Part shown: positions 30,101-38,689 of the stretch, piece after piece
Layout: every line of letters starts with the position of its first letter
Numbering within the stretch: position 1 is the first letter of the stretch
Assembly (NCBI GenBank): GCA_003116975.1
Contig: BGKB01000132.1
Location: 124,001-188,000 of the forward strand
From: Aurantiochytrium sp. KH105
Lineage: Eukaryota > Sar > Bigyra > Thraustochytrida > Thraustochytriidae
DNA: 64,000 nucleotides
Direction of reading: 5' to 3'
Translations under genes and position numbers: made by a program
The notes under the pieces: generated by a model
The model's database searches: none
Seen by the model: only the letters and a program-made list of their open reading frames with translations
What the model was told of the DNA's origin: nothing

Positions 30101-30161
30101 AGGCTCATACGAGGAGTTTCACGACACGTCGGTGCGGCCGCTCCCAGCGCCCAGCTTCTAG
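24165..30161 (+). CDS. DLEC1: DLEC1/CFAP81-like ASH (MSP)-repeat axonemal protein
   Basis: The 1,998-residue product has an acidic, disordered N-terminal fifth, then a charged helical part ending in MKKQIAFLKNPRF (about residue 410), and from about 505 a long series of immunoglobulin-like ASH/MSP modules recognisable by repeats such as LDFGSI, VDFGLIGVG, FDFGHV and LEPGAEQNFTLRFSP. The first module, with FFTDYEVNE, LRFLPPTSKYFSI and VVAPGMSCHLRIAF in that order, and the C-terminal VRGTGSYEEF are characteristic of DLEC1, known in Chlamydomonas as FAP81, an axoneme-associated protein. Animal DLEC1 is about 1,755 residues; this one is longer, partly because of a Gly/Ser/Ala-rich insert around residues 1265-1290. 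The start codon precedes the acidic region without an upstream in-frame alternative nearby. Its presence implies motile cilia. Confidence 0.88.
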   Translation: MDGLQEKAQENDDGADVLPVVEGEEGGRDLANEEKDFQEGAEAPETSPKAAPAPVNAATGLVGALDHVLKKTFKDFYDVEEELPMHSPEQGMGKSQEDIDESPDEDDNVHEAESELSDNVDNEENNTTGESLDQRSLQPEGEDFSDAGDAATSVEDQQPDESANVDRQSTILLAEQNCCVKDVLGFDGGAPAEEGLQVEIGVIEGDLRDELDQAKQLELFLEAERGRAAAADQEVADEVYSKGLLVGAEFPLGPSNYAIDAQKLREFGEMSAHLINVNRLLDANEENELYKRGQVTRGEDKACEMRPSTPNYLLPKERSKAKALMAAKAKYKARGTDDPRAREQANGNQESFENVNEDERSELSPEEAERFQRQEEAEKRRRELLSKAPQMTSETMQANMELLARMKKQIAFLKNPRFTLTTRATRDWRASLLNKDLSEPPTFAADEVKQLEESWDVGFLDESSVLQTNKASTANADACGLAHIADIKAEGSKLKENLHGSPELSFSFNVDPGFAFFTDYEVNEPQECLLKIVNVACVSRGLRFLPPTSKYFSIADAEFPSTASVVAPGMSCHLRIAFCADSLADYRDFVTVCTETERFRIALVARRTPPRLSLSRDLNAGSCFLGTRLSRTFPFSNQGGPARFRLVSEGEWAAKGMHANADEDTGNDLQLQGGVFTVLPKQFDLVTGQETALHVRFTPQTVGSMSATFLIVCDNCQVQLVTVRAASCQVKIEISRVGDRQLDISRKALLPPPRALDFGSITSGGTTHNSISYLNPTPIALNFHWTIRDVRARASEDFAIEPKAGTLEPGAEQNFTLRFSPVGTRRAACIHRALAQLVIDNIPPCAVDGASSRQLKRSSTKRGASASDDGLRSVPCSRLTLTGGSKPASVSFAPSAQIKLRRPLLADQQGEVSTTIHNTSDCVVSISWSNLDVGDHGRTTFTPIPSHVQLAPNEKTKVRFAFVPRSAGVLCHSLCCNLNGRPSTHWLCINADVIGPSVVLEAREVDFGLIGVGKSSEITFVIRNTSTSSSAQVSLQEVTQDSTDAKEDTARITITNGSTFSLAPQEARTVSVICEASYTPERMRKCWSVRVQHSSTLFINLRAEIQSPKVFLQVSEDNHQCKLEFGTTYVTVPVSRTVRLVNLSNLAAPFRWVEPSCDDGTSADEKAADERATSRAYDVRFSCREGTLKPKESRDIVVTFEGIKPGRVVSLFACEVEGMPVPLGFSLHSLVRGLVVAYSLVGPEVSAVDMAPGRPPTLEGALGGTATSKGSSASGSGAAATASGTSGSSASNTGVPALDFGSDLELCKRKRLRLCIANHSAITTKYEVLTKAFAAKTVPRSLTTPDDENNSPTSPGKSSKSISHAGQTVAKLGSAHEEWSVYASKSGRKYIEAKVQAFEDREVLSAGRGVAFLALPKTGMLRPWQAVIIDVYCFNNMPGRYRSELHCLVDGLNPSVAPIKASVQGSPLCLASNTVGLVKRQGESRLHFGHPLVGTEPVYKVIKVSNNGPVAAKVSWRVVAKRGPKADLLETSIAFDEHKMAEDIDARVHVKLRPHADLSKAPPFVVEPHTLQIRPYASGSFRVTFFPDSAEEAEDAAIMIADADWVDEAHLKSVDDDGAAVSILTLDNLATELLASSIGTVQGAEHCNGERTASRDSRASRNMSPPAGAATRAPLRDFERIHLGAHSAKPCLELDRAKRGPQGRAFLGFVAWSTRARDHGSFFKTLTFTNSTATHTCCVVRTEPPFVLDELRTTSASTAALPGRELAQLREVVPPEVLAQGQEAGLPPGATLALTLRFQPAELVNKLAHDPNNVLRTTYPGALDIYFHNGEHQGIDLEGTVVSPAVLLAPAVFDFGHVHVETTTRTVLYMTNPTVVPASWRVSHVPKKARAGISSPNNPETIDDPSCWSFDIESGVLAGPTLPLSSAQGCMPKGFDSKGKRVPLAISLCFSPSRQGFHETKFRFAVDAGLDFDIVVRGTGSYEEFHDTSVRPLPAPSF

Positions 30162-30665
30162 CCCACTAATCCGGAAAAATAGAAAAGAAAAAGGGAATCA
30201 TCGAAATGATCTTTCAACTTCAGCAATTCCTGGTCTAGAGATTCTGACAAGATTATTGACGACACTGCGACATGTAATAAGAAAACAACATTTGTCACGA
30301 AGACCATTGAAATCTTTCCTTGGTGCAGACATCTTAGATCCCCTCCAACAAGAACGTCCCAAGTTTTGATGGTTATGCTCCGATAGGCCTCACCCGTCGT
30401 TGCTTTCGTGTCAATCACTTCGTACAAGTGCACTGAGACTTTGGCTGACGCTGAAGACCCGTTATAGTCCGCATCGTTATCGTGCACGATCCAACCCTGT
30501 GACTATCACGTGGGTGCACACACACATCATAACAGGTATTGCGATGAGCATCTATACCATTTTTTCAAGGGTGCGTTATCAATTCACAGACTATTGCACC
30601 CCCCCCCCCCAAAAAAAATACTCTTCAAACTCAGAGACACGTCAGTTCAATTATTCTACAAAAAG
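30162..30665. other. Convergent 3' intergenic gap with a poly-C/poly-A tract
   Basis: The gap lies between a plus-strand gene ending at 30161 and a minus-strand gene ending at 30666, so it holds two 3' untranslated regions. A run of about ten to twelve C followed by eight A lies at about 30598-30618. No gene was recognised. Confidence 0.4.
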
Positions 30666-33371
30666 TCAGTCCGCCTTGGCGAGCCAAGATGGGAGAGAAA
30701 AGTCAGCCTTGTAATCCTTCGGCACCTCTTGTAGAGGGCGCCAATGAATGCCTGACTCGTCTATGAGACGGAGCAAGGCCGTATTATGCGGCCTGTAGAA
30801 TGCGCGCATTGCGTGGAGAAAGTCGCTGGGTGGATCAGACTTATGCGATGGATTATTCGCCTTTGAATACTCACCAAGAACGTAGAAGCCTTGTTTGTTC
30901 TTATGTGGCCGGAAGTAATGATGCTGTCTGGGCAACCGAAGTCCCAGAAAGGACTCAATTGCAAAAACGACGCCTTGTGGAAAGTTTCGAAAGTGTTCCG
31001 AGAAGACGAGCATGATTTGCTCGTCCGGGAAAGCAGCCCTCCACTTTTGAAGCCAGTGAGCATACATGGAATGAGCCAGGCCGCGACGCACAAAATAGTC
31101 GACTGAGGCATCACCAATTTGATGAGAGATTGATTCAGGGTCGAATTCCCGATGGAGTACATCAAATCGAGAGCGAAGGTCAACATATGTGCAATTGTCC
31201 AGCGCTTGATACATGCCACTGCACATTTGGAAATAAGAGGACACGAAACGCAAGACGGGATCGCGAACCATAAACACAAGTTTTGCCGATGGAAGCATCC
31301 GCACTATGTCCATCGGGTGGCTGAGATCCATGTAAGCTGGCGACTTTTCAAACGTCATTGACCTGCGGGCATAGGCAGTGTAGAAAAGATTGCAAAGCGA
31401 CAGGTATTGTTTCCACCACGATGATAGGTAAATGGACTCCTTGCGAAGCTCGCTCCAGGCGAACGCTCGCTTCTGCCCTGCTTCCAATGCGATGGTGAGA
31501 TTTTCCAGACCTGCGTGCGTATCGGCTTGCATCATCGCTCGACGCGCGCGAGCGCATGAGGGCCGGCGCCACCCACGACCACGGCCGAGGCAATCAAAGA
31601 AATGAATCTCGACACCTCCGTCGAGGCGCCGCGCGTACATGATCTGGTTGAGCCAGACTCCGAGTTCATCAGTTCCTGCCTTTTGTGCCCCAATAATGAG
31701 GAAAGATGGAAGACAGCGCGCAACTGAAAAGGTTAACTTGGTGCGCTGCTCAAGCGAGAGGCGCTTGAGATTAACCTGCTCCTCACAGTACCCTGCGTCA
31801 ATTTGCGTTTCGCTCAGGAGTGCCTTTGGCAAGTTTGCAAGGGCCGATCTTGACAAAAGTGGTGTTTCATACCCAAATGCTTGCAGAATAGAGGTGTCAA
31901 GAAGTAACTCCAAATCCTTTGCGAGATGCGTGGTGAGGCGCTCCACCGCAAATTCGTTAAAGCGAGAGCACGGAGATATTTTCACGAGCTCACTCGCTGC
32001 GTCATTTTGGACTCTGCTACCGCTACTACGCTTGCGCTTACGACTCGAGGTTGGTTGGCTGGGTACCGAGACTGTCGCCGCTTGTTTGAAATGGTGGTCT
32101 ACGGAAGAGTCTGGATGCGCTTCCGAGGCTGCACGAAAAGCAAGGTGCTCGAGAATACTCTTGCATGCGTCGCGGCTCGGCACGCGCATCAGAGGGAGTG
32201 TCGCACTCATGCTACCTCTGCTAGATGTGGACTGTACCAAGTGCGTGTGGTGCGCGCGCAAAAGTGCGCCTGAAACCTTTGACCATATAATCGCGTTTCG
32301 GAACAGTGGAAGATCTGTGATCTGGCAGTGCGGCGTTTCGAAAGTGTTTTTTAGCGCAGCAGCATTTGTGTGAATCTCTCCAGCAAAAAGCGCCTCGCGG
32401 AATCGGCGCTGATTCATACTAGCAAAGTCGCCGGTGAAATTGCGATCTTGAGGTCGAAGCCGGAGCATGCAAATCGTGTCGAGCACGTCTTCGTCTACAA
32501 GACTTGGGCCGAGAATGTCCACAAGGCGATCGTTGTCGCGAAAGGAGGCAGTAAGGCCGTCTTCCACGACTATAACTGGGCGGATGTGCGCCTCTGTTCG
32601 AGGCGATTTGACGGGCGATCTCTGTGATTCTGTGTGCACGTTTTCCTGATATCGGCTGCGCGGAGGAGGGGAAGGAGGGAGCGGAGAAGGAGGGGCAGAA
32701 GAAGAATGCACAGCTTCATCCACAAAGCGCCAGAGAAAGACCAAGTGAGGAACAACGGCCACCAGGGGCCCGTTCTTTTTGCTTAAGGTCACGAGCTCGG
32801 CCAGCAGGGCGCGAATGGCATCTTGAGCAGCAAGCCGTATTTCGGGCTTGAGTTTGTGCGCAACTTCTACTTCTGCGCCAAGTGACACGTCGCCAACGTA
32901 CTCGACGACTGCGCGTGCTGCAAGGAGGGTCTTCTTTGTCGTCTCTAAATGCTCTTCGTACGCAAGAGGTGCCGCCCATTTTACATGGTCTGCAAAGGTT
33001 TCTGCCACGGCGCGGCAAGCAGCATCGCCCCAGCCCATGACGAGCACGACAGAAGGACCGACGACACCGTCGGCGCTGCTCGGAGCGAAGGGACCACCCG
33101 CACCAAGCAGTGTTGTGTCGCTACTAGCTTCTTGAAAGGGCACCGTAAACGTCTCTTCCCAGCGCAGGGCCTCGTTGAACAGATCATCGCCTGCCTCAAA
33201 CCATCTGGAGTCGACGAGTTTCAGGTTGAGAACCGCGACAACTATTCCCAGCGCAAGAACGCAGGCCACCGCACGGTGGGCTGTCTCCATTGCCCGCATA
33301 CTGGGTCGGCCCCAGTCTTGCGCGACGCGCGCAGTCTCGCTCGAGGCAAAACAGATTAGAGTCTGTTTCAA
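30666..33371 (-). CDS. Large type II membrane sulfotransferase
   Basis: The 901-residue product has a short basic N-terminus and a hydrophobic anchor (ACVLALGIVVAVLNLKLV, about residues 34-51), which fits a Golgi type II protein. The C-terminal third is a PAPS-dependent sulfotransferase. The 5'-phosphosulfate loop FLIIGAQKAGTDEL is at about residue 555, and the 3'-phosphate-binding motif KLVFMVRDPVLRFVSSYFQ at about residue 695. The EKSPAYMD segment between them is typical of heparan-sulfate and related carbohydrate sulfotransferases. Residues about 90-540 form a long extra region that I cannot assign. It includes VVLVMGWGDAACRAVAETF, which might be a degenerate P-loop, and a Lys/Arg/Ser-rich stretch near 445. 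The start could instead be Met25 or Met28, just before the anchor. Two GT8-like glycosyltransferases follow upstream on the same strand, so a joint role in a sulfated glycan is plausible. Confidence 0.8.
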   Translation of the reverse strand: MKQTLICFASSETARVAQDWGRPSMRAMETAHRAVACVLALGIVVAVLNLKLVDSRWFEAGDDLFNEALRWEETFTVPFQEASSDTTLLGAGGPFAPSSADGVVGPSVVLVMGWGDAACRAVAETFADHVKWAAPLAYEEHLETTKKTLLAARAVVEYVGDVSLGAEVEVAHKLKPEIRLAAQDAIRALLAELVTLSKKNGPLVAVVPHLVFLWRFVDEAVHSSSAPPSPLPPSPPPRSRYQENVHTESQRSPVKSPRTEAHIRPVIVVEDGLTASFRDNDRLVDILGPSLVDEDVLDTICMLRLRPQDRNFTGDFASMNQRRFREALFAGEIHTNAAALKNTFETPHCQITDLPLFRNAIIWSKVSGALLRAHHTHLVQSTSSRGSMSATLPLMRVPSRDACKSILEHLAFRAASEAHPDSSVDHHFKQAATVSVPSQPTSSRKRKRSSGSRVQNDAASELVKISPCSRFNEFAVERLTTHLAKDLELLLDTSILQAFGYETPLLSRSALANLPKALLSETQIDAGYCEEQVNLKRLSLEQRTKLTFSVARCLPSFLIIGAQKAGTDELGVWLNQIMYARRLDGGVEIHFFDCLGRGRGWRRPSCARARRAMMQADTHAGLENLTIALEAGQKRAFAWSELRKESIYLSSWWKQYLSLCNLFYTAYARRSMTFEKSPAYMDLSHPMDIVRMLPSAKLVFMVRDPVLRFVSSYFQMCSGMYQALDNCTYVDLRSRFDVLHREFDPESISHQIGDASVDYFVRRGLAHSMYAHWLQKWRAAFPDEQIMLVFSEHFRNFPQGVVFAIESFLGLRLPRQHHYFRPHKNKQGFYVLGEYSKANNPSHKSDPPSDFLHAMRAFYRPHNTALLRLIDESGIHWRPLQEVPKDYKADFSLPSWLAKAD

Positions 33372-33709
33372 TGACCTTGGGTCTACTCAAAGATAAAAAA
33401 GTTCAAGGCCCCAGAGGTTGGATGTCACGGCGCCGACCCAGTGATCGGGGACCGATGGATTCAGCTGGTCCTTCTATGACAAAACACCATGGGAAAAAGT
33501 AACGGGCTAGTACTAGTGTACTTGAGAAGGAACCAACGTTTCCATTGCGCAAGCCATCAATTCTAATGTTCTTTTGAAGTTTCCATTACCTTTAGCCTTT
33601 CAATTTCCAGTACCGTTTCTGTTCCCATTTCCTTTTCCAATTTCTTATCCTCAAGTCCTTTCCTTCCTAATGCTGGCCTTGGTCGGCCAGCGCCGGCCAT
33701 ACTCTTTGA
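33372..33709. other. Pyrimidine-rich intergenic gap
   Basis: From about 33535 to 33665 the plus strand is made of repeated short words of the TTTCC/TTCCATT type, a low-complexity pyrimidine tract. It is followed by a GC-rich palindrome-like segment with GGCCTTGGTCGGCC near 33675. I see no gene. The gap carries the promoter of the sulfotransferase and the 3' end of the next minus-strand gene. Confidence 0.4.
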
Positions 33710-35518
33710 TTAAGGCTTTGTGATGGCCGGGTCCTGATACGTGTCAGCCTTAATCTTCACCTTTTCCATCATGGCATGCAGAAAATCGCGCTCAGAGGCA
33801 GTGATGCCAAGCTCAAGTCTGTCGACCTGACCCAGTACGTAATGAATGATCCTGGCCGCTTGGAACGGGATCTTTCGGTTCGGGTCAAACCCCATGACAT
33901 TGTACTTTGGGTCGACAACGCCATAACGACGTCCAGTCAGAAAGTTATTGAGATAGTCCTGCTCGCACAACCACGTGGACTGCGTATAAGTTTTGCGACC
34001 CTCGATGAGATAATCATAAAATGCAGTGTCGGGTCTTGCCAGAAGCAAGCCACCATTCATATAGCGCCTGCCCGGCATGTAGCGAGGCTCTTCCACACCG
34101 CAGACCTTGACAGTGTCGACGCATGCATTCCAAAGCTGCGATATGTCCCCAACGACGATAGTGTCGAGATCCGTGTAAACGATGGTATCCCAGTCCGTAA
34201 GGTTCCAAAACTGCAGCTTGGTGAACTGATATCTGTAGCGTTTATCACGCCCATCTTTACAAAAAAGTGGTTTGACTTCAATCGTATGGCCGCCTCGGTC
34301 CTCGAGCCACTTGCGAAACTCGGGGAAGGCATTGTCCGTGTAAATGATAGCCTGGTTCTCCCATGGAATGTTTCCATAAAGGAATTTGCTCACGTGATGC
34401 TGTTTGAACATGTCCGCAGAGGTGGAATGTGTGTAACCATCTTTGGGCGGTGGTGTCAGCATCGTTGCATAGAGTACACGCTTCGGCACGAGGTGAGAAC
34501 GCTGCGTTTCGAAAGAGTCCAAAAGGCGGTCGACTTTCTCAAGTAGTGCTTGCATTTCCATGCGAGTCATAGAAGCTGCGTGGGAGGCGTCGTACTGAAT
34601 CACGAAGGCATCTTCCAGCCGGTGCACTGTGTCTTTCGCGGACCAAATAACATTGAAGCGAGGATCAATGCTTGCTCGATTTGCATAGGGGAAATGATTA
34701 TTGAGGATGCTCTTTTCGCAGCCCATAGACCATTTCTTCCTTGATGACTTTGCTTCTTCCATGAGCGCGCTGCACTGCGCTTCGGAAGGATGAGCCACAA
34801 AAACCCCAGTATCGACTCGATAGTACGGAAGGTCCGATGCAGAAGCGGCGCCGCAGAAGCCAATCCCACCGTCGCTGCACATTGTCACAAGCTCGCGCAC
34901 ATCATGCGTTACCAACGTGTTGGCTGCCATAAAAACCACACTCTCGAAACCCGTCATGCACCAAGCTTGCAACTTTGTCAATTTCTTCTGTTTGGGAGCG
35001 CGAACACTCCAGCTGCTGCAAGAGAGGCCCTTCGTCCGGTGAATTGAAACACCGAGGTCCTTTGCCCAAGCCACGAGGGCTTCTGGCGCCTCTGGTGTGA
35101 CAAAAACTCCCATATTCTCCCAGGCAATCGCACCGTATGCATGTTTCGAGACCATGTGGCGCTTGAAAGCTAGAGCACCCTCTTCCGAGGTTGATTCTTC
35201 ATCGAGAAGAGTAAGCCATATTACGGAGCGTGCAGGCGCTGGGTCATTCTGCAAAATGGTAGGAGAGAAGCTTGAGTTCACGGTCATGAACGTTTCGCTT
35301 CTTACAATCTTTAGCTCCGAGTCCTGAAAAATTTGGGCGCCCTGGAGCATGTTGAGGCCTGTGATAGCCAACACGACGAGAGCGGCGCAGGCAAAGGCAG
35401 GCACCAAGGGTCGAGAGAACACGCTGCTCGGCAAGGAGCGTCTGCGCGGGCTTGATACCGGCGAAGCGCTTGGCAGATTCTTTGGCTCAACCGCCGAAGC
35501 TCGTGGGCTCATGACCAT
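33710..35518 (-). CDS. Double-domain GT8-like glycosyltransferase, copy A
   Basis: The 602-residue product has an N-terminal anchor (about residues 38-58) typical of Golgi type II enzymes, followed by two homologous GT8-like domains. The repeat is visible as FKRHMVSKHAYGAIAWENMG in the first half and FKQHHVSKFLYGNIPWENQA in the second. Only the second domain (about 345-595) keeps the metal and nucleotide-sugar motif, DTIVYTDLDTIVVGDI at about residue 445, plus the downstream MNGGLLLARPD and CEQDYLNN motifs. The equivalent site in the first domain reads VVFMAANTLV (about 197-206), with both Asp positions lost, so the first domain is probably non-catalytic. GT8 enzymes are retaining glycosyltransferases of the glycogenin and galactosyl/glucuronyltransferase type. 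The sugar cannot be deduced. A close paralogue lies immediately upstream on the same strand. Confidence 0.82.
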   Translation of the reverse strand: MVMSPRASAVEPKNLPSASPVSSPRRRSLPSSVFSRPLVPAFACAALVVLAITGLNMLQGAQIFQDSELKIVRSETFMTVNSSFSPTILQNDPAPARSVIWLTLLDEESTSEEGALAFKRHMVSKHAYGAIAWENMGVFVTPEAPEALVAWAKDLGVSIHRTKGLSCSSWSVRAPKQKKLTKLQAWCMTGFESVVFMAANTLVTHDVRELVTMCSDGGIGFCGAASASDLPYYRVDTGVFVAHPSEAQCSALMEEAKSSRKKWSMGCEKSILNNHFPYANRASIDPRFNVIWSAKDTVHRLEDAFVIQYDASHAASMTRMEMQALLEKVDRLLDSFETQRSHLVPKRVLYATMLTPPPKDGYTHSTSADMFKQHHVSKFLYGNIPWENQAIIYTDNAFPEFRKWLEDRGGHTIEVKPLFCKDGRDKRYRYQFTKLQFWNLTDWDTIVYTDLDTIVVGDISQLWNACVDTVKVCGVEEPRYMPGRRYMNGGLLLARPDTAFYDYLIEGRKTYTQSTWLCEQDYLNNFLTGRRYGVVDPKYNVMGFDPNRKIPFQAARIIHYVLGQVDRLELGITASERDFLHAMMEKVKIKADTYQDPAITKP

Positions 35519-36107
35519 CTTTCAAGTTGCGTGTACACACGCCAGCGCAACCTCGTGAAGCAACGTGCGCGTGCAAGCAAGCAAGAGCTCCCGCGCTACC
35601 TGTCTCGCCTCTCAGAGTTTTCCTGTGACGAGGGCTTTTAGAAGAAGGACAACCTTGGTCTAACATGCAGGTCAAGGTGAACGTTGTTTGCTCGGCTTGA
35701 TGCTCGGGTATAAAACGTTTTTTTCTCTCTCCATCTCCATTCAAAGTAGGCTGGAAAGCACGTTTCAGTTTGTCGCCTCTCCAATGCTGATCTGACCTAT
35801 CTCAAGGTCGAAGAGCTGTCAGGTGCGCCTTTCCTAAAGATTTGCGTTGAAACATAACAAGCATGAGCTTGTAAACCAACTGTGTGGTCGAACTGCTGGC
35901 GACAAATGCTGAGGTGTCTGCAGTCTGAGACGGTTAGGGTCGCTATAAAAACGTAAAGAAAGTAAAAGGCCGAGTACTTCGAAGGAACTTCTCCATAAGC
36001 GTGCCCGTGCCCTTGTCATGACATCATGACACGAGGTCACGCGATACTGGTGCAGTATCAGGCGAATCGGAGCAAGTCGAGGAAAATAAGCTGCTTTTCG
36101 CTATTTT
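35519..36107. other. Intergenic gap between GT8-like paralogues
   Basis: The gap separates two minus-strand paralogues. TATAAAA-like words occur at about 35708 and 35943 in plus orientation, but no plus-strand gene follows, so I do not call them promoters. No additional gene was seen. Confidence 0.35.
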
Positions 36108-37829
36108 CTACGATGCAGGACGTACTGGGTCCGGAAAGGACTTGCCGATTTTGTCAACCATGGTAATAAATTCGTGAAAATAGTCACGCTCGTCTGGTGT
36201 GATGCCGCCCTGAAGGTGGTCCACTTGATACATCACGTAATGAATGATCTTTGCTTGCTGAAATCGGACTTGTCGCGGTTTGTCGAAACTCATGATGTTG
36301 TACTTTGAGTCAACGACTCCAATGCGACGAGTTGTAAGCTGGTTGTTGAGATAATCCTGTTCGCAGAGGAAGGTGGACTTGCTGTATGTCTTGCGACTTT
36401 CAATGAGATACTTGTAGAAGGTAGTATCGGGACGAGCGATAAGCATTCCGCCATTGAGGTAGTGTTTCTTGGGTAGGTAGACAGTCTCCTCAACTCCGCA
36501 CAAGTGTACGCCAGGGATGCATGAGCTCCATAAAGTTGAAATGTCTCCCATGATTAGAGTGTCCAGATCTGTGTAGACAATGACGTCCCAGTCGACGAGG
36601 CTCCAAATCTGCAGTTTTGTGAACTGGTACTTATATCGCGCGTCGCGCCCATTCTCACAAAAAAGAGGAGAGACCTCGATTGTATGACCGCCTCGATCCT
36701 CGAGCCATTTGCGAAACTCAGGAAAGGCATTCTCGGTATAAACGATCGCTTGGTTTTCCCACGGTATCTTGCCAATAGCAAACTTGCTGATGTGGTGCTG
36801 TTTAAAGATTTCAATAGTGGTGGAGTGGGTGGGTCGATCTGGTGGAGAGGGCGTGAGCATCGTGATGTAAAGAACTCGTTTGGGAACTTCGTGTTTTCGC
36901 TGCGACTCAAAGCTATCAACATCACGATCAATGCTCTCTAGCATTGCTCTCACATCTGAGCGTTCCATCGATTCTGCATGAGTGGGATCATACTGAACCA
37001 CAATCGAGTCGTCCACTCGATGTACGGTGTACTCCTCGAAGACGATGTTATTGTACCGAGGATCAATGCTTTTTCTATCCACATGCGGAAAGTAGCTGCT
37101 GAGAATTTCTTTTTCGCAACCTGCTGCAGCAGGTGTAGAGTTTCCAGCCTCCGTGAGCAGTGCGCGACAGTGTGTTGCGGAGGGCAGGGCGACAAAGACA
37201 CTCGGATCAATCGTATATGCTGGCTGATCTGTCCCTGCGCTTGCTCCGCAAATTGCAGCAGGCGGAGAGCTCCTACACATGTTTGGGAGTACGCGCACTT
37301 CGCCTAGCACTACAGTGTTAACGTCCATGAATACCACACTCTCGAACTCGGTCATGCACCAGGATCGAACTTTGGTCAACTTGTAGCGCTGCAACGAAAG
37401 ATCGGGTGTTTTTGCGTTGCATTCAAGCACTGGCATCTCATGAATGGTGACTCCCAGACCCTTTGCCCAAGTCAGAAGATCATCTGGAGCCCCAGGCGTG
37501 GCTAGAATTCCCATAGTTTCCCAGGCAACTTTCCCATGAAGGTATTTAGAAATCATGTGGCGTTTGAACATCCTCGCGCCAATTGTACTTGCCGCAGTCT
37601 CATCGAGAAGGGTGATCCAGTGCGTAGAGTAAAAGAATGTGCTGCCTCTAAAAGGAGGAGGAATTAAAGGGGACCCAACATAGTTGGCGGTGAGATATTC
37701 CATGGAGACATTGTCATGAGAATCTCCACCAAGAACTGTTAAATTGATAAGGGTCAGCAGCAAGGCAGCTAAACAAAGGGTAACAAAGAGAAAGGGCCGA
37801 CGAGGCTGCATCGTGCATGCAGAGCTCAT
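36108..37829 (-). CDS. Double-domain GT8-like glycosyltransferase, copy B
   Basis: The 573-residue product is a tandem paralogue of the gene at 33710-35518, with the same plan: N-terminal anchor (about residues 12-32), a first GT8-like half with FKRHMISKYLHGKVAWETMG, and a second half with FKQHHISKFAIGKIPWENQA. The second half contains DVIVYTDLDTLIMGDI (about 413-428), LNGGMLIARPD and LCEQDYLNN, and should be catalytic. The first half has VVFMDVNTVVLGE at the motif position. It retains one Asp but not the DxD pair, and so is intermediate between a normal site and the fully lost site of copy A. Shared architecture and adjacency show that fusion of two GT8 units came before the tandem duplication. 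The predicted place of action is the Golgi lumen. Confidence 0.82.
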   Translation of the reverse strand: MSSACTMQPRRPFLFVTLCLAALLLTLINLTVLGGDSHDNVSMEYLTANYVGSPLIPPPFRGSTFFYSTHWITLLDETAASTIGARMFKRHMISKYLHGKVAWETMGILATPGAPDDLLTWAKGLGVTIHEMPVLECNAKTPDLSLQRYKLTKVRSWCMTEFESVVFMDVNTVVLGEVRVLPNMCRSSPPAAICGASAGTDQPAYTIDPSVFVALPSATHCRALLTEAGNSTPAAAGCEKEILSSYFPHVDRKSIDPRYNNIVFEEYTVHRVDDSIVVQYDPTHAESMERSDVRAMLESIDRDVDSFESQRKHEVPKRVLYITMLTPSPPDRPTHSTTIEIFKQHHISKFAIGKIPWENQAIVYTENAFPEFRKWLEDRGGHTIEVSPLFCENGRDARYKYQFTKLQIWSLVDWDVIVYTDLDTLIMGDISTLWSSCIPGVHLCGVEETVYLPKKHYLNGGMLIARPDTTFYKYLIESRKTYSKSTFLCEQDYLNNQLTTRRIGVVDSKYNIMSFDKPRQVRFQQAKIIHYVMYQVDHLQGGITPDERDYFHEFITMVDKIGKSFPDPVRPAS

Positions 37830-38689
37830 AGCGCAGGAAATGCGTGAAGTATAAGCTATCTTTTCTCCGTTGCTTTTCGGACCTCCCTGACTTTAATTTA
37901 TTATTCTTCGCAATGCTCCCTTCACCTTCCACGCTTTCGCACCGCCCACCTGCAGGTTAGAGAGGCTCTGGCAACTGGGGCTGAGACCACCCCCGCTCTT
38001 CGCAGCGGTACGGCCGCACACGATGGCGACGGGCTCCCAGCGGCGGCGTTGCCCCCGTAGCGTTTTGCGCTTGAACACGTGCACGTAAGCTTCTTCTGCC
38101 AAGGCTGCACAACTCGTGACCCTGTCGCACTGCCGAGGGGTCATGCATAGGTGAGATTCAACTGCCAGGCTGTCAACAGCAGTATAGGCTTATAGGGGGC
38201 CTAGTAGGTCCAGCAGCTGTAGGCCTGGTGCTGGCTAGGCATACAGGACCTAGCAGCAGTCACTGAGAGTCACGGCAAGCGCAGGCATGGGTTGGCATGC
38301 TGAAGGTTTCCCTTGGCGCGTCGTTTTCTTCTCGCAGATTTATCATAACAAACGCAGACCCTAAGGCGCGGAAGACTTGCACGTAGGACGCAGGACTGCC
38401 AGAGTGGTGCTGCACTGCGCACGCTTGCTGGTGCTAGCGTGTAACCGCTTAAAACGCGCTGGTCGCGAGGCGGCTTGCCGGTGTGCAGCACACGCTCTGA
38501 TCACACATGAAGAAAAGATGAGTGCTCTGCCTCGAACGGCGCAAAATGACGACACCATGAGTTCTTCTGCTTTGTCTTCTTTAGCTCTTTCCTCTTCGTC
38601 ACGATGATATATGTGACCGCGATGCTGTCACGGGGGCGTTAAAGCGCCATATAATTTGTTTGTCAGAGTATCATGGAGCGACATGAGCG
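37830..38689. other. Gene-poor intergenic region
   Basis: I see no gene here. The segment at 38180-38265 is rich in GGCCTAG/TAGGCC words, near-matches of the palindrome found elsewhere. It probably includes the promoter of the GT8-like copy B gene, which starts at 37829 on the minus strand. Confidence 0.35.

Noticed and set aside
35708-35950. TATAAAA-like words as plus-strand promoters
   Set aside because: No plus-strand gene follows them; both flanking genes are on the minus strand.
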